Source: Cellulomonas telluris (lineage in GTDB: Bacteria; Actinomycetota; Actinomycetes; Actinomycetales; Cellulomonadaceae). Taken from it: a stretch of 64,000 bases of DNA. The notes beneath the pieces were generated by a model, which was not told where the DNA came from, ran no database searches, and saw nothing but the letters and a program-made list of their open reading frames with translations. Of the stretch, positions 48,228-56,830 are shown piece after piece (position 1 is the stretch's first letter; every line of letters starts with the position of its first letter). The position numbers were made by a program, and so were the translations under genes. Location: positions 682,001 through 746,000 of the forward strand of contig NZ_QXFN01000001.1 in NCBI RefSeq assembly GCF_004886325.1, in the 5' to 3' direction.

Positions 48228-48881
48228 TCAGGGGCGGGCGGCGAGCACCGGGGACGGCGCCCGCTCGCCGACCGGCACCGCGACGTCCACCGTGTTCGCA
48301 CGGGTCGCCAGCGGGCACGCCCACCGGGGGTCGTACGCGCACGACGGGTTGTAGGCGAAGTTCAGGTCGACGACGAGGCGGCCGACGTGGTCGCACCCGA
48401 GGTCGGCGCCCTTGACGGTGTCGAGCACGTACCGTCCGCCGCCGTACGTGCCGCCCTCGGCGCCGGCCGAGGCGTCCTTCAGCGGCAGGAACAGGCCTCC
48501 GCCGTACCCCCGCAGCGACCAGACCGCGACGCGGCCCGCGCCCGGCAGGTCGACGGTGCCGATGCGGTCGAACCCGACGACCCCGTCGGTACCCGTCGCG
48601 ATCTCCAGGCGCTGCTCCGCCGCCGGCTCCACGGCGACGCGGAACCGGTACGCGGGGTCGTAGGGGGCGACGTCGAGGCCGGCGAACTCCGCGCGCGCGT
48701 CGGGGGTGAGGGGCGAGGCGGGGTGCTCGGCGAACAGCTCGTCGCGCTGCTGCACCCACACGGCGTGGGCTCCGGCGGGGTCGTCGCGGGCGATCGCGCG
48801 CACCTGCGCGTAGGTCTCCGCGACCCGGCGTCGCCAGTCGGCGACCTCCAGCGCGGCGGTGAGCGGGGTGGCCTCGTGCAC
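48228..48881 (-). CDS. DUF1684 family protein
   Basis: The 217-residue protein fits DUF1684. An N-terminal helix region (WRRRVAETYAQVRA) precedes a beta-rich domain containing GGLFLPLKDASAGAEGGTYGGG and the Cys-containing tail LNFAYNPSCAYDPRWACPLA, a hallmark of the family with its N-P-S-C-A-Y sequence. No signal peptide is seen. Its function is unknown, although the conserved motif suggests an enzyme. GTG at 48881 is the likely start. Stops of this gene and nei are only 18 bp apart. Confidence 0.85.
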   Translation of the reverse strand: MHEATPLTAALEVADWRRRVAETYAQVRAIARDDPAGAHAVWVQQRDELFAEHPASPLTPDARAEFAGLDVAPYDPAYRFRVAVEPAAEQRLEIATGTDGVVGFDRIGTVDLPGAGRVAVWSLRGYGGGLFLPLKDASAGAEGGTYGGGRYVLDTVKGADLGCDHVGRLVVDLNFAYNPSCAYDPRWACPLATRANTVDVAVPVGERAPSPVLAARP

Positions 48882-49020
48882 GTGACCACGGTGCCCGACG
48901 CGGGCCCGGGCGGCACGTCGACGCCTGCGCCCGCCGCCGGACCTCCCCCCGTCGAGTGGTGGTGCCGGTGGTGGGAGCGGCGGGCGGGGGCGGCGTGGCG
49001 GGCGCGGGTGCGGGGCGTGC

Positions 49021-49026
49021 GAGGCT
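49021..49026 (+). promoter_or_regulatory. Possible leaderless -10 box (GAGGCT)
   Basis: GAGGCT ends six bases before the ATG at 49033. Spacing fits; the first two bases differ from TA. Confidence 0.4.
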
Positions 49027-49032
49027 GGCGGC

Positions 49033-49977
49033 ATGGACCTGCGCATCTTCACCGAGCCCCAGCAGGGCGCCACGTACGACGACCTGCTCGCCGTCGCCCG
49101 GGCGACCGAGGACCTGGGCTTCGACGCCTTCTTCCGCTCCGACCACTACCTGACGATGGGCGGCGACGGCCTGCCCGGGCCGACCGACGCGTGGACGACG
49201 CTCGCCGGCCTCGCGCGCGAGACGAGCCGGATCCGGCTGGGCACGCTCGTCTCGTCGGCGACGTTCCGGCACCCGGGCGTGCTGGCGATCCAGGTCGCCC
49301 AGGTCGACCAGATGTCCGGCGGCCGCGTCGAGCTGGGCCTGGGTGCGGGGTGGTTCGCCGAGGAGCACTCCGCCTACGGCATCCCGTTCCCCGAGAAGCG
49401 GTTCGGCATCCTCACCGAGCAGCTCGAGGTCGTCACGGGGCTGTGGGGGACGCCCGTCGGCGAGCGGTTCGAGCACCGCGGCGAGCACTACACGCTGACC
49501 GACTCCCCGGCGCTGCCGAAGCCGGTGCAGCAGTCGCCGCTCGACCCGTCGCGCGCCGGCGTCCCGGTGATCGTCGGCGGCAACGGCCCGACGCGCACGC
49601 CGCGCCTCGCCGCACGCTTCGCGGCCGAGTACAACCAGGCGTTCCCCGAGCTCGCGGACGTGCCGGGGCGCATCGCGCGCCTGCGTGAGGTGTGCGTCGA
49701 GCAGGGCCGCGACCCGGGGACGCTCGTCCAGTCGGTCGCGCTCGTGCTGTGCGTGGGCCGGGACGAGGCCGAGGTGGCGCGCCGCGCGGCGGCGATCGGC
49801 CGGGAGGTGCCCGAGCTGCGCGAGCACGGCATCGCCGGCACGACGGGCGAGGCGGTCGAGCGGCTGCGCACGCTCGCGTCGCAGGGGGTGCAGCGGGTGT
49901 ACCTGCAGGTCCTGGACCTGCACGACCTCGAGCACCTGCAGCTCGTGGCCGAGGAGGTCGCGCCGCACCTGGCGTGA
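49033..49977 (+). CDS. LLM-class F420-dependent oxidoreductase
   Basis: The 314-residue protein is a luciferase-like monooxygenase of the type that uses F420 in actinobacteria. LRIFTEPQQGATYDDL, FRSDHYLTMGG and RVELGLGAGWFAEEH are typical TIM-barrel segments, with GGRVELGLGAGW the cofactor-phosphate region. VPVIVGGNGPTRTPRLAAR near residue 175 is also conserved. The flavin-like cofactor is inferred from family; F420 fits this phylum. A strong terminator follows. Confidence 0.88.
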   Translation: MDLRIFTEPQQGATYDDLLAVARATEDLGFDAFFRSDHYLTMGGDGLPGPTDAWTTLAGLARETSRIRLGTLVSSATFRHPGVLAIQVAQVDQMSGGRVELGLGAGWFAEEHSAYGIPFPEKRFGILTEQLEVVTGLWGTPVGERFEHRGEHYTLTDSPALPKPVQQSPLDPSRAGVPVIVGGNGPTRTPRLAARFAAEYNQAFPELADVPGRIARLREVCVEQGRDPGTLVQSVALVLCVGRDEAEVARRAAAIGREVPELREHGIAGTTGEAVERLRTLASQGVQRVYLQVLDLHDLEHLQLVAEEVAPHLA

Positions 49978-49986
49978 CGCGGACGT

Positions 49987-50027
49987 GACGACGGGGCGGG
50001 GACCGGTGCGGTCCCCGCCCCGTCGTC
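49987..50027 (+). terminator. Strong terminator after the LLM oxidoreductase gene
   Basis: An 18-bp stem (49987-50004 with 50010-50027) closes a 5-base GGTGC loop, starting ten bases after the stop codon. Confidence 0.92.
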
Positions 50028-50397
50028 GTCCCGGCGGCCGCCGCGGCCCCACCAGGTCGGCCGTCCAGTCCGGATCGCAAGACCTGGGACGACTCGCCAC
50101 GAAAGTTCACACGCCGGACACGTGACGCGTCCGCGCTGGTCAGGGCGCCGCCACCAGGGCGCTGATTCGAATAAGCACGGTCGTCCGTGTTCGTCCCGAT
50201 GGTCCGAGTTCGTGACAGTCCTCCCGATCCCTGTCGTAGCGTCGTCGACATCACGCGGTGCCGATGCCCCCGGAGCCACCGGGACCCGCTCGACCGCCGC
50301 GTACGACCGGACGCCGAAGACGCCGTCGCCACCGCGACGTCGCCCCCCTCCCGGGTCGCCGCCGCACCTCGATGACGACGACCGCCTGGGGGCCTGC
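50028..50397 (+). promoter_or_regulatory. Promoter and leader region of exopolysaccharide locus 2
   Basis: This gap of about 370 bp holds no credible gene. A promoter candidate is GTGACA (50212-50217) and TAGCGT (50237-50242), 19 bases apart, which would give a leader near 150 bases. Upstream lie hairpins CGGAC/GTCCG (50115-50133), CTGGT/ACCAG (50136-50157) and CACGG/CCGTG (50176-50189), the last beside the AT-rich GATTCGAATAAG. No known riboswitch is evident. Confidence 0.5.
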
Positions 50398-52134
50398 GTG
50401 TCCACGACCTTCGACCGACTGCTCCTCGACCCGCGCCGCACCGACGACGCCCGCAGCCCGCGTGACCGCACGCCGCGCCGGACCCGCTCGCCGGAGAACG
50501 AGGCGGCGCAGAGCCCGTCGCTCATGCTGCTCGTCCTGCTCGCCGCCGCCGGCGTGGTGGTCTACGCCGCGTTCCTGCTGAACCCGGCCAACCGGGGCGA
50601 CTGGCTGCCCTACACGATGGTGATCCTCGCCGAGACGGTCCTCGTCGCCCACGCGCTGCTGGCGATGTGGACCGTCCTGTCGAGCGGTCACAACCCGCGC
50701 GGCTTCGCGTTCCACCACGCCCAGGAGCGGCTGTACGACGTCGCCGAGATCCTGCGCGAGGGCACCGAGGACGAGCCGCACCGCTGGCAGATGTACCTGG
50801 AGGACCGGCCGGTCACGGTCGACGTCTTCATCACGACCTACGGCGAGGACCTCGAGACGATCCGGCGGACGGTCACGGCGGCCGTCGCCCTGCACGGCCG
50901 CCACGACACGTACGTGCTCGACGACGGCCGCTCGGACGCCGTGCGCGACCTCGCCGCCGAGCTGGGTGCCCGCTACGTGCGCCGCCTGTCGAGCGGTGGG
51001 GCCAAGGCCGGCAACATCAACCACGCGCTGTCGCTGACGCGCAGCGAGTACTTCGTGGTGCTGGACGCCGACTTCGTGCCGCTGCCCCAGTTCCTGCACG
51101 AGACGGTGCCGTTCTTCGCCTCGTCCGACGTGGCGTTCGTCCAGACCCCGCAGACGTACGGCAACTACGACACGATCATCAGCCGCGGCGCCGGGTACAT
51201 GCAGGCGGTCTTCTACCGCTACGTGCAGCCCGGCCGGAACCGGTTCAACGCGGCGTTCTGCGTCGGCACGAACGTGATCTACCGGCGCGCGGCCATCGAC
51301 TCGGTCGGCGGCATCTACACCGACTCCAAGTCCGAGGACGTGTGGACCTCGCTCATGCTGCACGAGAAGGGCTGGCGCACGGTCTACATCCCCACGACGC
51401 TCGCGATCGGCGACACCCCCGAGACCGTCGAGGCGTACACGAAGCAGCAGCTGCGCTGGGCGACCGGCGGCTTCGAGATCATGCTCACGCACAACCCGTT
51501 CTCCCGGAAGCGCAACCTCACCACCGACCAGCGCATCCAGTACGCCGTCACCGCGACCCACTACCTGACGGGCATCGCGCCGCTGCTCCTGCTGCTCGTG
51601 CCGCCGCTGGAGATCTACTTCGACCTGTCCCCGATGAACCTGACGATCACGTGGACGACCTGGCTCCTGTACTACGCCGGCTTCTACGTCATGCAGGTCG
51701 TGCTCGCGTTCTACACGCTCGGCTCCTTCCGCTGGGAGGTGCTGCTGCTCGCGTCGGTGTCGTTCCCGATCTACGTGCGTGCGCTCGTCAACGCGGTGCT
51801 GCGCCGTGAGCAGGCCTGGCACGTCACCGGGCGCAAGGGCGCCTACCGCTCGCCGTTCGCGTTCATGCAGCCGCAGGTCCTGTTCTTCCAGTTCCTGCTC
51901 GTCACCACGGTCGTCGCCGCCTGGAAGGCGGCCGACAGCGGGCAGCTCACGCTCGCGCTCGCGTGGAACGCCACCAACACCCTGATCCTCGGCGGGTTCG
52001 TCGTCACCGCGTGGCGGGAGGGCCGCCGCGCGCGCGCCGAGCTGCGCGCAGCACGGCGCGCCGAGCGTGCCGCCGCCCCCGCACCCCACGCCGTCGCACC
52101 CGCCGACGCCCTGACCCCCGGAGGTACCCGATGA
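50398..52134 (+). CDS. Processive GT2 glucan synthase (BcsA/curdlan-synthase-like)
   Basis: The 578-residue protein has two N-terminal helices (about 40-62 and 68-92), a GT2 domain and four to six C-terminal helices. All processive-synthase motifs are seen: D175-D176 (VLDDGRSD), D223-A-D225, the S312-E313-D314 equivalent of TED, and Q350QLRW354. No PilZ domain follows the core. It resembles curdlan synthase and other BcsA relatives, using UDP-glucose. GTG at 50398 has GGGGG five bases upstream; longer frames cross the promoter. It overlaps the next gene by ATGA. The downstream GH81 points to a beta-1,3-glucan product, which is inference. Confidence 0.87.
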   Translation: MSTTFDRLLLDPRRTDDARSPRDRTPRRTRSPENEAAQSPSLMLLVLLAAAGVVVYAAFLLNPANRGDWLPYTMVILAETVLVAHALLAMWTVLSSGHNPRGFAFHHAQERLYDVAEILREGTEDEPHRWQMYLEDRPVTVDVFITTYGEDLETIRRTVTAAVALHGRHDTYVLDDGRSDAVRDLAAELGARYVRRLSSGGAKAGNINHALSLTRSEYFVVLDADFVPLPQFLHETVPFFASSDVAFVQTPQTYGNYDTIISRGAGYMQAVFYRYVQPGRNRFNAAFCVGTNVIYRRAAIDSVGGIYTDSKSEDVWTSLMLHEKGWRTVYIPTTLAIGDTPETVEAYTKQQLRWATGGFEIMLTHNPFSRKRNLTTDQRIQYAVTATHYLTGIAPLLLLLVPPLEIYFDLSPMNLTITWTTWLLYYAGFYVMQVVLAFYTLGSFRWEVLLLASVSFPIYVRALVNAVLRREQAWHVTGRKGAYRSPFAFMQPQVLFFQFLLVTTVVAAWKAADSGQLTLALAWNATNTLILGGFVVTAWREGRRARAELRAARRAERAAAPAPHAVAPADALTPGGTR

Positions 52135-52862
52135 CCTGGGCCAGCCGTCTCCGCCTGATGCTCGGCACGCTCGCCGTGCTCGCCGTGGCCGCACTCGCCA
52201 CGTTCCACCTCAACGACACCCGCGGACGCGCCACGAGCGACTCCGCGCAGATCCTCGCGCAGACCTACACCGTCGGGACGCCCTACGCGGGCCTCGTGGC
52301 CGACCAGCTCGTCCAGGTCGGCGACGAGGTCGCCGAGGGCGACCCGCTGTTCGTCGTCGACTCCGCGACCCTCGCCTACGACCTGCGCAACGGGCTGGTC
52401 GCCGAGCCCCCGGAGCTGACCTCGCTCGACGCCGACGGGCGCCTGGTCGTCCACGCCAGCGGCGCCGGCCGGGTCACCGACGTCGCCGCCGCCCGCGGCA
52501 CCTTCGTGCCCGCGGCGGGCCAGATGGCGACCGTCCAGCTCGCCGACTCCCTCTACGTGCAGGCCGAGTACACGCTGTCGGCCACGGAGTACGCGCGGGT
52601 CCCGGACCGTGCCGAGGTCACCCTCGTGCTGCCCGACCAGTCCCGCCTGCGCGGCCGGGTCGAGCGCGTCGACGTCGAGACCGTCGCGGGCGCGGCGCAG
52701 GCCGTCGTCCGCGTCGCGAGCGACGAGCTCGTCGACGGGGCCGGCGACGGCCTCGTCAGCACGGGAACGCCGGTCGTCGCGGTGATGGAGCTCGAGAACG
52801 ACGGGCTCGTCAGCACGGTCGCGGACCAGGTGCGCACCTACGTCGGTGGGCTGCGCCCGTGA
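52131..52862 (+). CDS. HlyD-like membrane adaptor of the glucan synthase locus
   Basis: The 243-residue protein has one N-terminal helix (about 7-25) and an extracytoplasmic region with a split biotinyl-lipoyl-like fold: VGTPYAGLVADQLVQVGDEV and, after a gap, HASGAGRVTDVAAARGTFV. A beta-barrel segment (SLYVQAEYTLSATEYARVP) follows. This is the layout of membrane-fusion/Alg44-like adaptors. In this single-membrane organism it may guide the growing glucan through the wall. Its ATG and stop both overlap neighbouring genes (ATGA and GTGA), so three proteins are made in a coupled way. Confidence 0.78.
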   Translation: MTWASRLRLMLGTLAVLAVAALATFHLNDTRGRATSDSAQILAQTYTVGTPYAGLVADQLVQVGDEVAEGDPLFVVDSATLAYDLRNGLVAEPPELTSLDADGRLVVHASGAGRVTDVAAARGTFVPAAGQMATVQLADSLYVQAEYTLSATEYARVPDRAEVTLVLPDQSRLRGRVERVDVETVAGAAQAVVRVASDELVDGAGDGLVSTGTPVVAVMELENDGLVSTVADQVRTYVGGLRP

Positions 52863-54958
52863 CGGCCGCCCGACGCCCGCGCCCGCTGTGGCTCGCCGCC
52901 GGCGCCCTCCTCGTCGTGGTCCTGGCCGCGGTGCTCGTCGTGCTCCGGCCCTGGTCGGGCGGTGAGGCGGCGGCCGGCCCCGACGGGGCACCCGCCGCGC
53001 CGTCGCACGACGGCCCCGCGACCGCCGACCCGCCCGAGGTCGACACGGCGGCGCTCACCGCCGCCGTCACGCAGGCCGCGGACGCGAAGGTGACGCCCGT
53101 GCGGCTCGCCGACGGCGTCGTGCCGCCCTCCAACCGCTGGTACTCGGGCCTCGTCTTCGGCGAGGAGCCGCAGCCGGTGTTCCCGCTGCCCCTGTCGTTC
53201 GCCCTCGCGGACGGCGGCTTCACGGTGGGGCTGCCCGACCCGGTGACGAGCGAGCGGGCGATCCTCGGCCCGCACGTGCCGGCCGTGACCGTGGACGTCG
53301 GCGCCGCCTCGGCGCAGGTCGTCGCGGCCGACCCGGTCGCGGTGACCGTGCGCCTGCTCGACGCCGCGGGGGAGGCGCTCGGCGACGTCACGATCGCCGG
53401 CGGCTCGCCGTTCGTGTCCTTCACCGCCGCGGCCGCGGTCGGGTCGGGGGCGGGCGCCGGGTTCGGTGCGGCGTCCGACGGCACGGCCACCGCCGAGGTC
53501 GCCGGCACGACGTGGGCGCTCACCGCACCGGACGGAGCGCTGGCCGACGGCCGTCTCACCCTGGAGCAGGGCGAGACCGCGAGCTGGTACGCCCTCCCCG
53601 ACGACGCGTCCGACGACGCCGCGACCGTGCTCGCGGACGCCGCTCGCGAGCCCGTGACCGGCGTCGACGTCGCCTACGGCGTGGACGAGCGGGTCGCCCG
53701 CACCACGCTCACCTACCGGACCGCCGGCGGCGCGCCCACCGCGTACGCGCTCATGCCGCACCACCGCGAGGGCACCCAGCCGGAGCGCGAGGGCTGCGGG
53801 CTCGGCACGTACCGCAGCGTGTACGGCGCGCTGGAGCTGTGCGCCGGGTCCCACCTGGTCGCGGACGTCCCGACCGTCGAGCCGACGGGCGTCCTCGACC
53901 TCGCCGACGTCGGGGAGGACCGTCGCACGGCGGTCCTCGACCAGCTCGCGGCCGACGTCGCCGCCACGGAGGCGTTCGCGTCCGACACCTACTTCGGCGG
54001 CAAGCACCTGTACCGCGCGGCGACCCTCGTCGTCCTCGGCGAGACGCTCGGCGCGGACGACGTGGTGGCCGAGCTGCGCACGCGCACCGCCGACGCCCTG
54101 CGGGAGTGGGCCGAGCCGGACGGGTGCGCGCAGCGCGACGCCCGCTGCTTCGTCTACGACGAGCAGGTGCGCTCGGTGATCGGCCGTACCGCGTCCTTCG
54201 GCTCGGACGAGCTCAACGACCACCACTTCCACTACGGCTACCTGCTGTCCGCCGCCGGCCTGCTCGGCGCGGACGACCCGGACCTCGTGGAGGACGTGCG
54301 CCCGGTGATGGACCTGCTCGCGGCGGACATCGCCGCCGCGCAGCCGTCCGACGCCCTGCCGCAGCTGCGCACGTTCGACCCGTACGCGGGCCACGCGTGG
54401 GCGTCCGGCACGTCCCCGTTCGCGGACGGGAACAACCAGGAGTCCGCGTCGGAGGCGGTCAACGCGTGGAACGGCGTCGGGCTGTGGGCGGAGGCGTCCG
54501 GGCAGGACGCGCTCCGGACGCAGGCCACGTGGCTGACGTCCACGGAGGCGGCGAGCGCGCGCACGTACTGGACGGCGCCCGACCTCGAGGACCCGGTGTT
54601 CGACGGCTTCGAGCACCGCGTCGTCGCCCTCAACTGGGGCGGCAAGCGCGACTGGGCGACGTGGTTCAGCCCCGAGCCGAGCGCCATGCTCGGGATCCTG
54701 CTCATCCCGATGGGCCCGGTGTCCGACTACCTGGCCGTCGGCGTCGAGCCGGAGACCATCACGGCCGCCGTCGAGGAGGCTGCACCTGACGGGGCCGACG
54801 TCATGTTCGGCGACTACCTGCTCATGTACCGGGCGCTCGCGGGCCCGGAGGAGGCGTCGGCCGCGTGGGAGGACGCCCTCGCGCTACCCGACACCTCGGT
54901 CGACGACGGGAGCTCGCGGGCCTACCTGCTCGCCTGGCTCGCCGCCCACGGCGCCTGA
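52859..54958 (+). CDS. Membrane-anchored GH81 endo-beta-1,3-glucanase
   Basis: The 699-residue protein has a signal anchor (about 10-30), a Pro/Ala/Gly linker and a GH81 domain filling the rest. SNRWYSGLVFGEE is the N-terminal family signature. The acid Asp is D454 in ELNDHHFHYGY, and catalytic Glu residues are E528 and E532 in FADGNNQESASEAVN. GH81 enzymes cleave internal beta-1,3-glucan bonds with inversion. The GTG overlaps the stop of the adaptor gene. Its tie to the synthase operon suggests trimming or release of a nascent beta-1,3-glucan at the membrane instead of nutrition. Its 3' end overlaps the convergent gene by 75 bp. Confidence 0.9.
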   Translation: MTAARRPRPLWLAAGALLVVVLAAVLVVLRPWSGGEAAAGPDGAPAAPSHDGPATADPPEVDTAALTAAVTQAADAKVTPVRLADGVVPPSNRWYSGLVFGEEPQPVFPLPLSFALADGGFTVGLPDPVTSERAILGPHVPAVTVDVGAASAQVVAADPVAVTVRLLDAAGEALGDVTIAGGSPFVSFTAAAAVGSGAGAGFGAASDGTATAEVAGTTWALTAPDGALADGRLTLEQGETASWYALPDDASDDAATVLADAAREPVTGVDVAYGVDERVARTTLTYRTAGGAPTAYALMPHHREGTQPEREGCGLGTYRSVYGALELCAGSHLVADVPTVEPTGVLDLADVGEDRRTAVLDQLAADVAATEAFASDTYFGGKHLYRAATLVVLGETLGADDVVAELRTRTADALREWAEPDGCAQRDARCFVYDEQVRSVIGRTASFGSDELNDHHFHYGYLLSAAGLLGADDPDLVEDVRPVMDLLAADIAAAQPSDALPQLRTFDPYAGHAWASGTSPFADGNNQESASEAVNAWNGVGLWAEASGQDALRTQATWLTSTEAASARTYWTAPDLEDPVFDGFEHRVVALNWGGKRDWATWFSPEPSAMLGILLIPMGPVSDYLAVGVEPETITAAVEEAAPDGADVMFGDYLLMYRALAGPEEASAAWEDALALPDTSVDDGSSRAYLLAWLAAHGA

Positions 54959-56257
54959 CGGGTCCTGCTCCGACCGCCCCTCGGCCGGGCCGTCCCCGGT
55001 GACGACCTCCGTCGTCGCCCGGGGGCGTGCCCGGCCGACGCGCACCCGGCCGACGCGCGCCTCGTCCGCCGCGTGCGGCGGGCGCAGCAGGTGCACGACG
55101 GTCACGACGAGCAGGACGACCAGCGCGACGTTGCGGGCGGCGAGCAGCAGCGTCACCGCCGGGCGCCCGTACAGCACGTCCAGGTACCACCACGGGTAGA
55201 CGACCTGCGTCGCCGCCGCGATGCCGGCGACCACGAGGGCCGTCCGCCCCCACCAGGGCCGGCGCAGCGCCAGCGCGACCGCGACGGGCGGGGCGAGCCA
55301 CGTCATGAACTGAGGGCTGCCGACCTTGTTCGCGACGATGAGCACGAGCGCCATGAGGAACGCCCCGCGCACCACGAAGTCGCCGCGCAGGGCATCGTCC
55401 GTCCAGAACGCCGCCCCGTCGCGGCGGCGGCACCACCACAGCACCGCGGACGCGAGCAGGACCCCGACGACCAGCCCCGCCCCGAGCACGTCCGCCATGC
55501 CCTGCGTCCCCGGGCCGGCGATCTCGTAGGTGACCAGCTCGCTGTTGAGGTAGCGCTGCACCGCGGGCGACCACAGGCCCGCGACGAGCCACGGCGTGGC
55601 GCCCACCGACTCGATCTGCAGCCCGCGCGACCCCTGCTCGAGCACGAACGACGCGACGTTGCGCCCGCCGCCGAGCGCGACGACCGTGCCGACGACGACG
55701 GCGCACACGGCGGCCGCCGGTGCCACGACGTCCCGCCACGGACGCCGGGCCGCCAGCGCCAGCGGCACGATCGCCGCGCCGGGGGAGACCTTGACCCAGG
55801 CGCCGGCGGTGACGAGCGCGGCGGACGCCCGCGGCGAGGACAGCGCCGCCAGCAGCGCGAGCACCGACAGCGGCGCGACCACCGAGTCGAGCCGGCCGAT
55901 CGCGACGGGCCCGAGCAGCACGAGGAACGCGAGCCACCACGCGGCCGCCACGTGACCGCCGGGGCGGCGCAGCAGCGCGGACACCGCGAGCGCGTCGAGC
56001 GCGGTGACCAGCACGCACCAGCCGAGCACGTACGCACCGCCGGCCGCGGTGCCCGCGACGAGGGTCGGCGCCAGCAGCGGGACGATCGCGCCCGCCGGGT
56101 ACACCCACGCCTCGTCGAGCACGGGCCACCAGCCCTGCGTCAGGCCCGCCTCCATCCAGCGCCGGTACAGGTCGACGTCGCCGAAGGACTGGTTCAGCAG
56201 GACGAGGGAGCCCAGGCGCGTGAGCCACACGTGCGCCAGGACGAAGCCGACCCACAC
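54884..56257 (-). CDS. GT87-like polytopic membrane glycosyltransferase
   Basis: The 457-residue protein has about nine helices and resembles GT87/DUF2029 polyprenyl-phosphate-dependent mannosyltransferases (PimE-like). The first extracytoplasmic loop FGDVDLYRRWMEAG carries the Asp expected for GT-C enzymes. VYPAGAIVPLLAP and GSPQFMTWLAPPV are also typical. The tail of about 65 residues is hydrophilic. GTG at 56257 starts inside the first helix; CTG at 56305, with GGAGG five bases upstream, would give a more natural N-terminus, so the start is open. It converges with the GH81 gene with a 75-bp overlap. Confidence 0.78.
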   Translation of the reverse strand: MWVGFVLAHVWLTRLGSLVLLNQSFGDVDLYRRWMEAGLTQGWWPVLDEAWVYPAGAIVPLLAPTLVAGTAAGGAYVLGWCVLVTALDALAVSALLRRPGGHVAAAWWLAFLVLLGPVAIGRLDSVVAPLSVLALLAALSSPRASAALVTAGAWVKVSPGAAIVPLALAARRPWRDVVAPAAAVCAVVVGTVVALGGGRNVASFVLEQGSRGLQIESVGATPWLVAGLWSPAVQRYLNSELVTYEIAGPGTQGMADVLGAGLVVGVLLASAVLWWCRRRDGAAFWTDDALRGDFVVRGAFLMALVLIVANKVGSPQFMTWLAPPVAVALALRRPWWGRTALVVAGIAAATQVVYPWWYLDVLYGRPAVTLLLAARNVALVVLLVVTVVHLLRPPHAADEARVGRVRVGRARPRATTEVVTGDGPAEGRSEQDPSGAVGGEPGEQVGPRAPVVDRGVG

Positions 56258-56388
56258 GGCCGCCGTGACGGCACGCGGGCGCGCGGGAGCGGTGGTGCCG
56301 ATCAGGGTGACCTCCGGAGCCGGCGGGGCGTCGGCGCCAGGCTACGGGACAGGGCCCCCGCGGAGGGCGGCTACGGGCCGTCCACCTC

Positions 56389-56416
56389 CCGGCGCCCGCG
56401 CGACGGCGGGCGCCGG
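56389..56416 (-). terminator. Terminator after the small acidic protein gene
   Basis: CCGGCGCCCGC (56389-56399) pairs perfectly with GCGGGCGCCGG (56406-56416) over a 6-base loop. Confidence 0.85.
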
Positions 56417-56423
56417 CACCGGC

Positions 56424-56645
56424 TCAGAGGGGCTGGTCGCGGGGCGGCGGCGGGGCGACGGGCGTCCCCGAGAGGTTCGAGCCCGGGGCGGGCGGGACCA
56501 GACCGCGCTGCTGCGTCGGGTCGTCGCGGTCGACCTCGACGTCGTCCGGTGCGGGGTCGGCGACGGGCGCGGTCCCCGTCACGGGGTCGGGGGCGCCGCC
56601 GGTCGTGGCGTCGTCGTGCTCGTCGGGCGTCGTGGGGACGGACAT
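56424..56645 (-). CDS. Small acidic Pro-rich hypothetical protein
   Basis: The 73-residue protein has no membrane helix and no known domain. It is rich in Asp, Pro and Thr (DPAPDDVEVDRDDPTQQR in the middle) and is probably disordered. GGAGG lies seven bases before the ATG, and a terminator follows the stop, which support a real gene. Function unknown. Confidence 0.6.
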   Translation of the reverse strand: MSVPTTPDEHDDATTGGAPDPVTGTAPVADPAPDDVEVDRDDPTQQRGLVPPAPGSNLSGTPVAPPPPRDQPL

Positions 56646-56743
56646 GGTCGGCCTCCTGCGTCTGGCGGAGCGTGGGCCCCCACCGTGCCACGGGGCGCCG
56701 GGGGTCGCCCGGCGAGCCGGCCGCGGGCGCGCCCGCCCGGACG

Positions 56744-56761
56744 TGTGACGTCCCGGTCACA
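56744..56761 (+). promoter_or_regulatory. Palindromic operator at the uraA promoter
   Basis: TGTGAC-N6-GTCACA is a perfect 6-bp inverted repeat ending nine bases before the TACCCT -10 box, so it covers the -35 position. A repressor bound here would block transcription. The regulator is unknown; the spacing differs from the 16-bp CRP consensus. Confidence 0.6.
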
Positions 56762-56770
56762 TGGCCGGAC

Positions 56771-56776
56771 TACCCT
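56771..56776 (+). promoter_or_regulatory. -10 box of uraA (TACCCT)
   Basis: TACCCT lies 54 bases before the GTG at 56831, so this transcript has a short leader with a GAAGGAG ribosome site. Confidence 0.55.
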
Positions 56777-56830
56777 CGGCGCGGTGCGCCGCGCGCGGTG
56801 CCGGGCACCGGTGCGAAGGAGCGTGGTGAC

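Noticed and set aside
50122-50397. In-frame upstream extension of the glucan synthase
   Set aside because: It would cross the promoter candidate, is Arg/Pro-rich with no domain, and has no ribosome site.
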